DNA of 64,000 nucleotides from Chryseobacterium aahli (GTDB lineage Bacteria > Bacteroidota > Bacteroidia > Flavobacteriales > Weeksellaceae). The stretch lies in NCBI RefSeq assembly GCF_022699665.1, contig NZ_JALDNB010000004.1, positions 62,001 through 126,000 of the forward strand. The letters run 5' to 3'. A program made the translations under genes and the position numbers. This document shows positions 1 through 8,084 of the stretch, piece after piece. The notes below the pieces were generated by a model. It saw only the letters and a program-made list of their open reading frames with translations. It was not told where the DNA came from and did not search any database. Numbering within the stretch: position 1 is the stretch's first letter; every line of letters begins with the position of its first letter.

Positions 1-633
1 CAAATCAGCTTCCAGAAACTTTGAACCCTCGAAATAACGATCACCTGTGAAACAAATGAGTTCATTTTTTGACAAAGCTTCGTTAATGTCAAAAATATGC
101 GACATATCATCTTTTACGTAGATGAATTTGATGTTGCTTTTTTTAACAGTAACACTTTCGAGGTATTCTTTAATAACCGTAACTTCCTGATCTGTTGTGA
201 CTAAATTAATCTGACAATCGAAATCGATGTCGGCAAAAAAATGTTCGGCAATTTCAAAATTTCCGATGTGCGCGCTGATGAGAACGCCACCTTTTTTCTC
301 GGCTAAAAGGTTTCTGAGGTTTTCTATTCCGTCAAATTCGTAGGTGTATTTATCTCTTAAACCCGCAGAAATGGCGGTTTTATCAATCAAAACTGTTCCG
401 AAAGTGAAATAGCTTTTGAAAATTGAAACTTTTGATTTCCAAAATCCAAAGTTTAATCTTTTTTGAAAATAATAAGAAATGTAAAGATTGCTTTTCTTTT
501 CGAAAAGCGAATAGTAGGCTGCAACAAAATAAAGAACAAAATAAGAAGTGCGGATTCCCATATTTCTAATGCACCATACGAAGATTCTGTAACCTAAAAT
601 GGTACCTTTAGACTTGCCTTTCCACTTATTCAT
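1..633 (-). CDS. LpxL/HtrB-family acyltransferase, partial (C-terminus outside window)
   Basis: Start ATG at 631-633; 211 codons are open to the window edge, so only the N-terminal two thirds is visible. The family (lipid A biosynthesis acyltransferase-like) transfers acyl groups from carrier proteins at the inner membrane face. The family HX4D/E motif is present as H122-I-G-N-F-E127 after the strand GGVLISA. Residues about 25-50 are hydrophobic and aromatic, consistent with a membrane-associated N-terminus. It lies downstream of the acyl carrier protein, ketosynthase, ketoreductase and ammonia-lyase on the same strand. Aryl polyene and flexirubin clusters normally include such an acyltransferase, so I infer that it handles pigment polyketide or fatty acyl chains rather than lipid A. 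The exact substrate cannot be read from sequence. Confidence 0.85.
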   Translation of the reverse strand, partial: MNKWKGKSKGTILGYRIFVWCIRNMGIRTSYFVLYFVAAYYSLFEKKSNLYISYYFQKRLNFGFWKSKVSIFKSYFTFGTVLIDKTAISAGLRDKYTYEFDGIENLRNLLAEKKGGVLISAHIGNFEIAEHFFADIDFDCQINLVTTDQEVTVIKEYLESVTVKKSNIKFIYVKDDMSHIFDINEALSKNELICFTGDRYFEGSKFLEADL

Positions 634-635
634 AA

Positions 636-735
636 TTCAATTTACCAATTTATCAATTCAGCAATGTAACAATCTTAATTCTCATTGGCACATTACTAAA
701 CTGTTATATTGCTACATTTTTTAAAGTAAATATTT
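636..735. repeat. Dispersed AATGTAACAAT/ATTGGCACATTA intergenic repeat, copy 1
   Basis: This gap between the acyltransferase and the acyl carrier protein is built from short variants of AATTTA(C/T)CAATTT, GCAATGTAACAAT, ATTGGCACATTA and GTTATATTGCTACATT. The same words occur between the ketosynthase and ketoreductase at 2235-2312, so this is a repeat family and not a gene. The two arms can partly pair. No coding potential seen. Confidence 0.6.
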
Positions 736-744
736 AATCGATAG

Positions 745-999
745 CTATGCGTTTTTTTTAGCGATTTTGTTTTCTATTGTAGAGTAGAAATCATCAAAAG
801 TGATAATGTCTTTAAAGTCTGCTTCACCTAATTTTATTCCAAAATTAGACTCAATTACCACCACCAAGTCTATATAATCTAAACTGTCTAAGCCCAAAGT
901 CTTCTTGAAATGGGCATCATTACTGATTTCGTCACCATCTACCTCAAACTCATTGATTAAAAAATCATTAGCAATGGCAACAATTTTTTCTCTTTCCAT
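745..999 (-). CDS. Acyl carrier protein of the flexirubin-type cluster
   Basis: An 84-residue acidic protein with the carrier-protein signature LGLDSLDYIDLV. Ser39 of the DSL triplet is the expected 4'-phosphopantetheine attachment site. Length and helix pattern match a free-standing type II carrier protein. Its start lies 6 bp downstream of the ketosynthase stop, so the two are co-transcribed and probably translationally coupled. In this cluster it would carry the 4-coumaroyl starter and growing polyene, or the alkyl part of the pigment; that role is inferred from neighbours. A housekeeping AcpP is less likely because the gene sits beside an ammonia-lyase rather than the usual fatty acid genes. 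Confidence 0.9.
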   Translation of the reverse strand: MEREKIVAIANDFLINEFEVDGDEISNDAHFKKTLGLDSLDYIDLVVVIESNFGIKLGEADFKDIITFDDFYSTIENKIAKKNA

Positions 1000-1005
1000 G
1001 TTTTT

Positions 1006-2226
1006 TTATTCAAATTTTTTAACGATTAATGCGGAATTGGTTCCCCCAAATCCGAAAGAATTCGACAAAAATACGTCAATTTTTTGATTTTTAGTTTCAG
1101 AGATTAAATTTATCTTTTTTGCGTCTTCGTCAGGGTTTTCTAAATTGATGTTCGGAGCCACAAAATTGTTCTGCATCATCAGAATGGAGTAAATCACTTC
1201 ACTTGCACCCGCCATCCAGCATTCATGACCGGTCATCGATTTGGTCGAACTTACCGGAATTTCACTTCCGAAAATCTCGTGAATTGCTTTCGCTTCATTA
1301 GCATCACCTATTGGCGTTGAAGTCGCATGAGCATTGATGTAATCAATATCTTTCACTTCTAAACCTGACTGTTTTAAAGCCCTATTCATTGCCAAAGCCG
1401 GGCCTTCAACATTGGGTGTAGAAATATGAGCTCCGTTTGAAGAAAAACCATAACCCACGATTTCTCCTAAAATTGTTGCGCCTCTTTTCTGAGCCGATTC
1501 TAAACTTTCAACAATTAAAGTAGCCGCTCCACCACTCGGAATAAGGCCATCTCGATTTGAATCAAAAGGTCTTGATGCTTTTGCTGGCTCACTTTCTCTT
1601 GTTGAGAAAACACCTAATGCGTCAAAACTTGCCATCGAGTATTTGTTTGTTTCCTGAGCTCCACCACAAACGATGATGTCCTGAAAACCGTTTTTAATCA
1701 TCATATAAGCCAATCCCAAAGAATGAGAACCACTTGCACAGGCAGCACTGATCGTTAAATTGATTCCTCTTAATTTAAAAATCGTAGAAAGATTCATCGT
1801 CACAGTGGAATTCATCGATTTGAAAATAGCTCCTGAACCCATTAAAGTCGTATCTTTTTTTTCCCTCGCAATGTCGATAGATTCTACAACTGCTTTAGAA
1901 ACACTGTCGTTTCCGTATAAAATTCCGACCTCCTTTTCATCTAAAAAATCCTGATCTATATTTGCTTGCTTTAAAGCATCAAGTGTTGCGATATAAGCAT
2001 ATTCGCTTTCCTCGCCCATGCTTACACGCTGGCGTCTGTTAAGATGATTCTTCAAATCCGGTTTCGGAACAACTCCGGATAAACCAGATCTGAAACCAAA
2101 TTCCTTTCTTTCATCAACTAAAACAATTCCGGATTTACCTTGATACAGGGATTCTTTCACTTCTTCCAAAGAAGTTCCGATGCAAGAATAAATTCCCATT
2201 CCGGTAATGACTACCCTATTTTCCAT
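1006..2226 (-). CDS. Beta-ketoacyl-ACP synthase (KAS I/II type)
   Basis: A 406-residue condensing enzyme of the FabF/FabB superfamily. The nucleophile is Cys163 in SAACASGSHSLG. The two catalytic histidines are in NAHATSTPIGDANE and in STKSMTGHECWMAGASE. The usual GHxxGAAG turn is changed to GHECWMAGA, as I would expect of a pathway-specific ketosynthase rather than the housekeeping FabF. It should condense malonyl-ACP units onto the aryl starter or acyl chain of the pigment. It lies in a minus-strand operon with the ketoreductase upstream (88 bp repeat-filled gap) and the carrier protein 6 bp downstream. Confidence 0.9.
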   Translation of the reverse strand: MENRVVITGMGIYSCIGTSLEEVKESLYQGKSGIVLVDERKEFGFRSGLSGVVPKPDLKNHLNRRQRVSMGEESEYAYIATLDALKQANIDQDFLDEKEVGILYGNDSVSKAVVESIDIAREKKDTTLMGSGAIFKSMNSTVTMNLSTIFKLRGINLTISAACASGSHSLGLAYMMIKNGFQDIIVCGGAQETNKYSMASFDALGVFSTRESEPAKASRPFDSNRDGLIPSGGAATLIVESLESAQKRGATILGEIVGYGFSSNGAHISTPNVEGPALAMNRALKQSGLEVKDIDYINAHATSTPIGDANEAKAIHEIFGSEIPVSSTKSMTGHECWMAGASEVIYSILMMQNNFVAPNINLENPDEDAKKINLISETKNQKIDVFLSNSFGFGGTNSALIVKKFE

Positions 2227-2234
2227 CTTTTTAA

Positions 2235-2312
2235 ATTTAACAATGTATCAGTCTAGCAATGTAACAATTTTAAACATTGGTAAACTGATACATTGTTATA
2301 TTGGCACATTAT
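2235..2312. repeat. Dispersed intergenic repeat, copy 2, forming a hairpin
   Basis: The perfect inverted arms CAATGTATCAGT and ACTGATACATTG enclose AATGTAACAAT and ACATTGG words also present at 636-735. The arms could form a hairpin in the transcript between the ketoreductase and ketosynthase genes. There is no T-run typical of a terminator, so read-through is likely. Confidence 0.6.
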
Positions 2313-2313
2313 T

Positions 2314-3045
2314 TTACGAATAAATTCCTCCGTTAATATTAATAATTTCTCCTGTGATGTACGAAGATTTTTTTGATGCTAAAAATGCGACTAAATCTGC
2401 CACTTCTTCCGCTTCACCAAATCGGTTGGCGGGAATCATAGCTTTCAGTTCGTCTTCGTTGAAATCCTGCGTCATATCAGTTTTAATGAAACCGGGAGCA
2501 ACAGCATTTACTGTAATATTTCTTTTAGCAACTTCCTGAGCCAAAGCTTTTGTAACTCCGACTAAAGCTCCTTTTGCAGCTGAATAATTGGTTTGTCCCG
2601 CAGTTCCTTTCACTCCGGAAACAGAAACCATATTGATGATTCTGCCGTATTTGTTTCTCAATAATTTCTGAATGAAGAAATTGGTAACATTATAAAATCC
2701 ATTTAAACTCGTATTAATCACAGAATTCCAATCTTCGCTTGGCATCCACATGAATAATCCATCTCTAGTAATTCCAGCGTTGTTGACGATGACCTCAACG
2801 ACAGCTTTTGGATTATTGTCCTGCCATTCGTTTAAAACTTTCTGGGTTTCTTCGGCATTTCCAACATCGAATTTAAGAATTTCTCCTGTAGAGCCTAATT
2901 CTTTAACTTTGGCTAAAGTTTCCTTGGCTGCAGCTTCGTTTGAAGTATAATTAATTAAAATATGATAATTTTTCTCTTCAGCCAGTTTTATACAGATTGC
3001 TCTTCCGATTCCGCGGGAACCACCTGTTATGATTGCACATTTCAT
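2314..3045 (-). CDS. fabG: 3-oxoacyl-ACP reductase (short-chain dehydrogenase)
   Basis: A 243-residue short-chain dehydrogenase. It has the NADP-binding TGGSRGIG near residues 7-14, the NNAG structural motif, and a catalytic Ser-Tyr-Lys set in SVSGVKGTAGQTNYSAAKGAL. Length is normal for FabG. It reduces the beta-keto group formed by the adjacent ketosynthase on a carrier protein, using NADPH, in the cytoplasm. Position between the ammonia-lyase and ketosynthase assigns it to flexirubin or aryl polyene assembly rather than bulk fatty acid synthesis; this assignment is inference from context. Confidence 0.9.
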   Translation of the reverse strand: MKCAIITGGSRGIGRAICIKLAEEKNYHILINYTSNEAAAKETLAKVKELGSTGEILKFDVGNAEETQKVLNEWQDNNPKAVVEVIVNNAGITRDGLFMWMPSEDWNSVINTSLNGFYNVTNFFIQKLLRNKYGRIINMVSVSGVKGTAGQTNYSAAKGALVGVTKALAQEVAKRNITVNAVAPGFIKTDMTQDFNEDELKAMIPANRFGEAEEVADLVAFLASKKSSYITGEIININGGIYS

Positions 3046-3104
3046 ATGTGTTATATTTTTTTATCTGATCGGTATCCAATTGTTGAACACTTTTGTAATT
3101 TGAT

Positions 3105-3170
3105 TCATTGTCATAGGTTTCACCTACGGCTATTCATATTGAACCCTTCGGGTTCTCATTTTCAGACCAC
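3105..3170. repeat. Dispersed palindromic repeat (CACCTACGGCTATTCATATTGAACCCTTCGGGTT type)
   Basis: The gap between the ammonia-lyase and the ketoreductase holds a short segment GGTTTCACCTACGGCTATTCATA followed by the hairpin GAACCCTTCGGGTTC. It looks like a mobile palindromic unit of the sort scattered through Chryseobacterium intergenic regions; that comparison is from memory. No gene is seen here. Confidence 0.5.
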
Positions 3171-4688
3171 TTATTTCTTCAAATAATCCTTCACTTTTTG
3201 AAGATACGGGTACATTACCATGTCATCCGAAAAAGCCGGTATTAATTGTCTGATATCATCATACAATTCTTTTGTTTTAGATGAAACTCTATCCTGATAC
3301 CCACAATATTCAATTGCCTGAACGACTGTAATGGCTTCGATTGCCAAAACTTCAAACGCATTTTCAATTACTTTTCTGCAAATCACCGCAGCATTCGTTC
3401 CCATGCTTACAATGTCCTGATTATCATTATTATTAGGTATACTATGAACGTACATCGGGTTCGATAACATCTGACTTTCCGCCGTAGTAGAAGTTGCTGT
3501 AAACTGAACGCCCTGCATCCCGAAATTAAAACCTAATTTACCTAAATTTACGAAAGGAGGCAAGATTTCGTTGATTTTTGAATTTAAAAGGTAATTCAAT
3601 TGTCTTTCTGCCAACATTGTGAGTTTCGTCACCACAATTTTCAGCTTATCCATTTCCAAAGAAATATAATCTCCGTGGAAATTTCCGCCATGGTAAACGT
3701 GTTGGTCTGCCACGTTGATGATCGGGTTATCGTTTGCCGAGTTGATTTCGTTTTCCAACACTTTCTCGGTATATTCTAATGTATCTAAGACGGGACCCAA
3801 AATCTGAGGAACACATCTTAGCGAGTAATATTCCTGTACTTTTTCTTTAAAAACCTTTTCTTGCTCCTCAAAATGAGTATATAAATGATCGGCTCTTTTT
3901 CTGATCAACTTACTATCTGACAGATGAACACGCATTTTTTCTGCGATTTTTTGCTGACCTACGTGAAGTTTTGTTCCGTTCAGTACTTCCGAAAAATGAT
4001 CATCGTAAGCCTGAACAATTTCGTTGATAGCGCAAGATAGTTTAATTGAAATTTCAGTTAACTGATTGGCTTTGTATGCATTTACAATTCCAATTCCAGA
4101 CATAACCGAAGTTCCGTTCATTAAAGCTAAGCCTTCGCGGATCTCCACCTGAATCGGTTCTAATCCCTCATTTTCAAAAACTTCTTTGGTCGATTTTCTT
4201 TCGCCTTTATAAAAAACTTCGCCTTCGCCAATTAATACTAAAGCTAAATGGGCTAACTGTACTAAATCACCGCTTGCTCCTACTCCGCCATGTTCGAAAA
4301 TCAGTGGCGTAACATCTCTGTTTATTAATTCTTTAAGTAAATTCACAACAGATTCATGAACTCCTGAATTCCCTAATGACAAAGTGTTTAATCTTGCCAA
4401 CATACAAGCTTTCACTTCATCTGCCGGAAGCGGATTTCCGATACCCGAAGAGTGACTTCTGATCAGATTATATTGAAGCTGGTGTGTATCTTCATCACTG
4501 ATTTTGAACTGAGCCATCGGTCCGAAACCTGTATTCACACCATAAATTACTTTATTTTTTGAAAATTCTTTCAGAAAAGAAAAACTCTCATTCACTCTTT
4601 GGAGAAGTGATGGATCTAATTCTATGCTTTCGTTTTCAATAATAATTCTCTGAAAATCTTTCAGTTCTAAAAATTTATTTATTTTCAT
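3171..4688 (-). CDS. Tyrosine ammonia-lyase, flexirubin pathway (HAL/PAL/TAL family)
   Basis: A 505-residue aromatic amino acid lyase. The Ala138-Ser139-Gly140 triplet in GGVGASGDLVQL is the MIO-forming motif, and further signatures are GVNTGFGP, NSANDNPI and QDIVSMGTN. Long stretches (GGNFHGDYISLEMDKLK, FVNLGxLGFNFGMQGVQFTA) closely match my memory of the characterised Flavobacterium johnsoniae tyrosine ammonia-lyase, so 4-coumarate from tyrosine is the likely product. The substrate-selectivity region reads RSHSSG (77-82), a HAL-like Ser-His pair. A hut-pathway histidase is unlikely because no hutU/I/G neighbours exist and carrier-protein genes follow. First gene of the leftward pigment operon; its -7 element abuts that of the divergent flavoenzyme gene. 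Confidence 0.9.
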   Translation of the reverse strand: MKINKFLELKDFQRIIIENESIELDPSLLQRVNESFSFLKEFSKNKVIYGVNTGFGPMAQFKISDEDTHQLQYNLIRSHSSGIGNPLPADEVKACMLARLNTLSLGNSGVHESVVNLLKELINRDVTPLIFEHGGVGASGDLVQLAHLALVLIGEGEVFYKGERKSTKEVFENEGLEPIQVEIREGLALMNGTSVMSGIGIVNAYKANQLTEISIKLSCAINEIVQAYDDHFSEVLNGTKLHVGQQKIAEKMRVHLSDSKLIRKRADHLYTHFEEQEKVFKEKVQEYYSLRCVPQILGPVLDTLEYTEKVLENEINSANDNPIINVADQHVYHGGNFHGDYISLEMDKLKIVVTKLTMLAERQLNYLLNSKINEILPPFVNLGKLGFNFGMQGVQFTATSTTAESQMLSNPMYVHSIPNNNDNQDIVSMGTNAAVICRKVIENAFEVLAIEAITVVQAIEYCGYQDRVSSKTKELYDDIRQLIPAFSDDMVMYPYLQKVKDYLKK

Positions 4689-4712
4689 TAATTAAAGTAA
4701 TAAGAGATATTT

Positions 4713-4754
4713 TTGTAAAATATAATTAATTGTCACTAATTTTGCGCAAAGATA
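4713..4754. promoter_or_regulatory. Back-to-back divergent promoters, ammonia-lyase versus flavoenzyme
   Basis: Plus strand: TTG at 4713-4715, 21-nt spacer, and -7 element TAATTTTG at 4737-4744, reading into the flavoenzyme gene. Minus strand: -7 element TATCTTTG (complement of 4747-4754), reading into the ammonia-lyase; its -33 is poorly placed. The two -7 elements are separated by only CG inside the palindrome TTTGCGCAAA. Both fit the Bacteroidetes TANNTTTG consensus. Simultaneous occupancy by two RNA polymerases seems impossible. Confidence 0.65.
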
Positions 4755-4772
4755 AAAAGTTTTATTAAACAA

Positions 4773-6017
4773 ATGGACAAAGAAATTGTTGATGTTTTAG
4801 TAATTGGAGCTGGACCTTCCGGATGCGTATCTTCTGCTTATCTGAAGAAGAATGGGATCAATGTAAAGGTAGTCGAAAAGACAAAATTTCCTCGACTTGT
4901 AGTTGGCGAAAGCCTTATACCGCGAGTGATGGATCATTTTGACGAGGCCGGACTGTTTCCTGCATTAGATAAAATGGGCTTCGAAAAAAAACTTGGCGCA
5001 CGTTTTATGCGTGGAGACGAAGTCTGCATTTTCGATTTCAGCAACAAATTCGGAGAAGGCTGGGACTGGACGTGGCAGGTTCCGAGAGCTGATTTCGACA
5101 ATACTTTGGCTCAGGAAGTGATTAATAAAGGAGTTGATCTTGAATTTGAAACTGAAGTGATTGGCATTGAATTTAACGGAACTGATTCTATCACCACCGT
5201 AAAAAACAAAGACGGAAAAACAAAGGAAATTCATGCAAAATTTATAATTGACTCGAGTGGTTACGGAAGAGTTCTCCCAAGACTTTTAGATTTAGAAAAA
5301 CCTTCAAAATTATCTCCACACTCTGCGATTTTTGCTCACGTAGAAGATATTAACAGAGAAGAAGGCGAAGAGGGAACTTTAATTTCATTTGATATTATTG
5401 AAACGGAGGTTTGGCTTTGGGTAATCCCTTTTTCGAATGGAAATACAAGTATAGGAATTGTTGGCCCGACTGAATATATTGATCAGTTATCTGAAAACGG
5501 AGATACAGCAGAAGCTTTGAGAAAAGCAATTTCACTTTCCGATTATTACGTAAAACGTTTCGGAGATGTGGAATTTTTATTTGAACCGAGACATCTAAAA
5601 GATTATTCTTGTTCGGTGAAAAGTTTATTCGGAGACGGATTTGCATTGACTGGAAATGCTTCAGAATTTTTAGATCCTGTTTTCTCATCAGGAATGGCAT
5701 TTGCCACCGAAGGCGGAATGACTGCAGCAAAACTTGCGATTAGACAATTAAACGGTGAAAAAATAGATTGGCAAACAGAATTTGCAGATTATATATTGTA
5801 CGGCGTCAACGTTTTTACAACTTATGTGAAGGAATGGTACACCGGGAATCTTCAAGAATTATTTTTCCATCAGCCGGAAAACCCTGATGTGAAAAGAAAA
5901 ATCTGTGCTGTTTTGGCTGGTTACGTTTGGGACAAAAAGAATACGTTTGTAAGAATACACGACACTGCAATCGTAAACCTTGCGAATTTCATTAAAGCAG
6001 AAAAACAACAAGCATAA
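4773..6017 (+). CDS. FAD-dependent halogenase/monooxygenase-like enzyme of the pigment cluster
   Basis: A 414-residue flavoprotein of the tryptophan halogenase/geranylgeranyl reductase superfamily. It has the dinucleotide motif GAGPSG (12-17), GESLIP at 45-50, and WLWVIP at 214-219, which satisfies the WxWxIP motif used to recognise flavin-dependent halogenases. GFEKKLGARFMRG (69-81) places Lys73 where phenol and pyrrole halogenases carry their catalytic lysine. The late GNASEFLDPVFSSGM segment is the flavin-contact loop. I infer halogenation or hydroxylation of the aryl ring of the flexirubin; chlorinated flexirubins are known. A reductive or purely oxygenating role is not excluded, because the motif is also retained in some monooxygenases. 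Divergent from the ammonia-lyase; followed by a perfect hairpin terminator. Confidence 0.8.
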   Translation: MDKEIVDVLVIGAGPSGCVSSAYLKKNGINVKVVEKTKFPRLVVGESLIPRVMDHFDEAGLFPALDKMGFEKKLGARFMRGDEVCIFDFSNKFGEGWDWTWQVPRADFDNTLAQEVINKGVDLEFETEVIGIEFNGTDSITTVKNKDGKTKEIHAKFIIDSSGYGRVLPRLLDLEKPSKLSPHSAIFAHVEDINREEGEEGTLISFDIIETEVWLWVIPFSNGNTSIGIVGPTEYIDQLSENGDTAEALRKAISLSDYYVKRFGDVEFLFEPRHLKDYSCSVKSLFGDGFALTGNASEFLDPVFSSGMAFATEGGMTAAKLAIRQLNGEKIDWQTEFADYILYGVNVFTTYVKEWYTGNLQELFFHQPENPDVKRKICAVLAGYVWDKKNTFVRIHDTAIVNLANFIKAEKQQA

Positions 6018-6018
6018 A

Positions 6019-6052
6019 AAAACGGTCTGAAAATTTTCAGACCGTTTTTATT
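6019..6052. terminator. Bidirectional terminator
   Basis: A perfect palindrome, AACGGTCTGAAAATTTTCAGACCGTT, flanked by A-run and T-run, sits between the convergent flavoenzyme gene and the 6056-6658 gene and can serve both. Confidence 0.9.
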
Positions 6053-6055
6053 TTA

Positions 6056-6658
6056 TTATTTAGTTGCTTTTTTTATCATTTTTCCTAGTTCCTTACCTGT
6101 TGCTTCATACGCCCCAGCAATTCTACCATATTCCATTACAAAATCTTTATTTTGAGGTTTTCCTAAAATCTGATCTCCTTTTAACCTCATTACTACTTTT
6201 GAAGGATTCTCTGTTTCTACGAATATTAGATCCGACGTCAATTTCGCTTCCTGACCAATCAAACCTCCGTGCCATCCTGCGTATATCCATTTTGAGTCAA
6301 TAATCAAAGTGTATTTTGAATTCCCGTCATTTTTAAAATTTATTTTTTTTGACTTAGAATTAATACCTTTTAAAAAATAAGCGTTATACTCTGTTGATTT
6401 AAATCTCTCCCAGTCAGCAATCCACTTTTGCCAAGCAAGTTCACTTTTTTTGGCTAAAGTTTCTGTTTTTCTTTTTTCAAGATATTTCTCTTCAGTAAAA
6501 TTTTCTACCTGAAAGACTGCATTTTCGAATTTGATTTCGACATTTACATCAGCCTGTTCTCTAAGAAAATCAAAGTTTCCCTGCACAACATTCATTTGGT
6601 TTTGCGCAAAAACTGCTGTACTAAAAGCAAGTATCAAGACAAGAAATAATTTTTTCAT
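6056..6658 (-). CDS. Secreted hypothetical protein
   Basis: A 200-residue protein with a clear signal peptide (MKKLFLVLILAFSTAVFAQ, cleavage near residue 19), so periplasmic or outer-membrane associated. The middle is lysine-rich with WQKWIADWERFK, and the C-terminal half has beta-rich stretches (KYTLIIDSKWIYAGWHGGL, KVVMRLKGDQILG). I do not recognise a named family. It lies 83 bp downstream of the ligase gene on the same strand, so it may share its transcript. A role in pigment trafficking cannot be claimed from sequence. Confidence 0.75.
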   Translation of the reverse strand: MKKLFLVLILAFSTAVFAQNQMNVVQGNFDFLREQADVNVEIKFENAVFQVENFTEEKYLEKRKTETLAKKSELAWQKWIADWERFKSTEYNAYFLKGINSKSKKINFKNDGNSKYTLIIDSKWIYAGWHGGLIGQEAKLTSDLIFVETENPSKVVMRLKGDQILGKPQNKDFVMEYGRIAGAYEATGKELGKMIKKATK

Positions 6659-6741
6659 ATTTTATTTAAATTTTAGCAAATATAAGATTTCAGATAAAAT
6701 TAAGCTTTAGCAGAATAAAAATATTTCTTATTTATTTGAAT

Positions 6742-8055
6742 TCATCTTAAGTCTAAAAAATTAATCGGTTTTCTACTATTTGGATTCAGAACCACTTTAG
6801 ACAAAACATCAAAATCGACCATTTCAATTTTTGGACTTACTCTTAATTTTGCTCTAAAGTGATCGCGCACTTCGCCTTCAAAACTTTCATCTTCTCTTTC
6901 TGTACTGAGTTTAATGATAATTTCATCCAAACCTATTTCATTGGATTGAATTACAATTTGATAACATAAAATTCCGTTAAAATCATTCAGAATATCATTC
7001 ATCGCAGGCGGATACAAAGTAGTTCCTTTGTATTTAATCATCTGTTGTTTTCTACCAACAACCGGACCTAATCGCATTGTATTTCTTCCGCATTGACAAG
7101 GTTCATAATGGGCTTTAACTAAATCTCCCGTTTTAAATCTTAATAAAGGAAGTGCTTCAACACCTAAAGTGGTAATTGTCAGTTCGCCGCTTTCTCCATT
7201 TTCCACAGGATTCTCTTCATCATCAAGAATTTCTGTGATGATTAATTCCGGATGCTGATGTCCGCCAATTTGCAATTCACATTCTGTAAAAGCTGTGCTC
7301 ATTTCCGTTGAAGCGTAAGTAGAATATAATTGAATATTCCATTTTTCTTTAATCTTCTGTGAAAGAATATTATCCGTAAAATCCTGATTCTTGATACTTT
7401 CACCAATACAAACTGCACCAAAAATACTTGAATTTTTATAATCAATGCCGTGTTTCTCAGCGTAGTCAATCATTTTTAAAAGAAATGAGGGAACCGTAAT
7501 TAAATATTTAGGTTTGTATCTAAAAATTGAATCCCATTGCAATTCAGGAATTCCCGGTCCCATTCTGATGACGCTTGCTCCCATTTTTCTTAAACCTAAA
7601 AGATAGGCGAGCCCAGCAATAAATCTTTTGTCAATGGTCGTGATCATTTGTACAACATCGCCTTTTTGAATTCCAGCACAGGCAAGAGATATTGCTTCGT
7701 TGTAAGCAATTCTTTCCATATCATTTTCAGAAAGTCCAAAAGTTACAGGATCACCCAATGTTCCTGAAGTCGTACTGTAATCTACAATTTTATTTTGTGG
7801 AACACAGAAAAAGTCGTTATTGTTCTGCTGAATATCATTTTTTGATGTTGTCGGAATTTTCCGCAAATCTTCTAAAGTCCGGATATCAGAAATCTGAATA
7901 TTATTTTCTTTAAATAACCCTTGATAAAAAGGCGAATTTGCTTCCAAATATCTCAAAAGCTCCTGAAGTTTTTCTTCCTGAAATTTTTTGATGTCCTGAA
8001 TACTTGATTTCTCGATGAGTGGGAAGAGTTCCAATAGTTTAAATTTAGAAGACAA
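6742..8055 (-). CDS. PaaK-like adenylate-forming ligase (probable 4-coumarate activation)
   Basis: A 437-residue member of the phenylacetate-CoA ligase/CoF synthetase branch of the adenylate-forming family. The phosphate-binding loop is STTSGTLGDP at 94-103; the A5-type motif is YSTYASTEMS and the A7-type TGD is in LLRFKTGDLVKAHYEPCQCG. The C-terminal domain begins near GRKQQMIKYKGTTLYP. Such ligases adenylate an aromatic acid and pass it to CoA or a carrier-protein thiol. Next to a tyrosine ammonia-lyase and a free carrier protein, the likely substrate is 4-coumarate, giving the aryl starter unit of flexirubin. It is on the minus strand 0.7 kb beyond the flavoenzyme. Confidence 0.85.
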   Translation of the reverse strand: MSSKFKLLELFPLIEKSSIQDIKKFQEEKLQELLRYLEANSPFYQGLFKENNIQISDIRTLEDLRKIPTTSKNDIQQNNNDFFCVPQNKIVDYSTTSGTLGDPVTFGLSENDMERIAYNEAISLACAGIQKGDVVQMITTIDKRFIAGLAYLLGLRKMGASVIRMGPGIPELQWDSIFRYKPKYLITVPSFLLKMIDYAEKHGIDYKNSSIFGAVCIGESIKNQDFTDNILSQKIKEKWNIQLYSTYASTEMSTAFTECELQIGGHQHPELIITEILDDEENPVENGESGELTITTLGVEALPLLRFKTGDLVKAHYEPCQCGRNTMRLGPVVGRKQQMIKYKGTTLYPPAMNDILNDFNGILCYQIVIQSNEIGLDEIIIKLSTEREDESFEGEVRDHFRAKLRVSPKIEMVDFDVLSKVVLNPNSRKPINFLDLR

Positions 8056-8084
8056 ATTTATTTAAATTAAAATTAAAAGTTGGA

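Noticed and set aside
905..1087. 60-codon plus-strand frame across the carrier protein and ketosynthase junction
   Set aside because: Spans two real genes on the other strand and has no start context of its own.
3171..4688. Histidine ammonia-lyase (hutH) as an alternative call
   Set aside because: The MIO motif and RSHSSG loop do not separate the two, but carrier-protein and ligase neighbours, lack of other hut genes, and long stretches recalled from the Flavobacterium tyrosine enzyme favour tyrosine.
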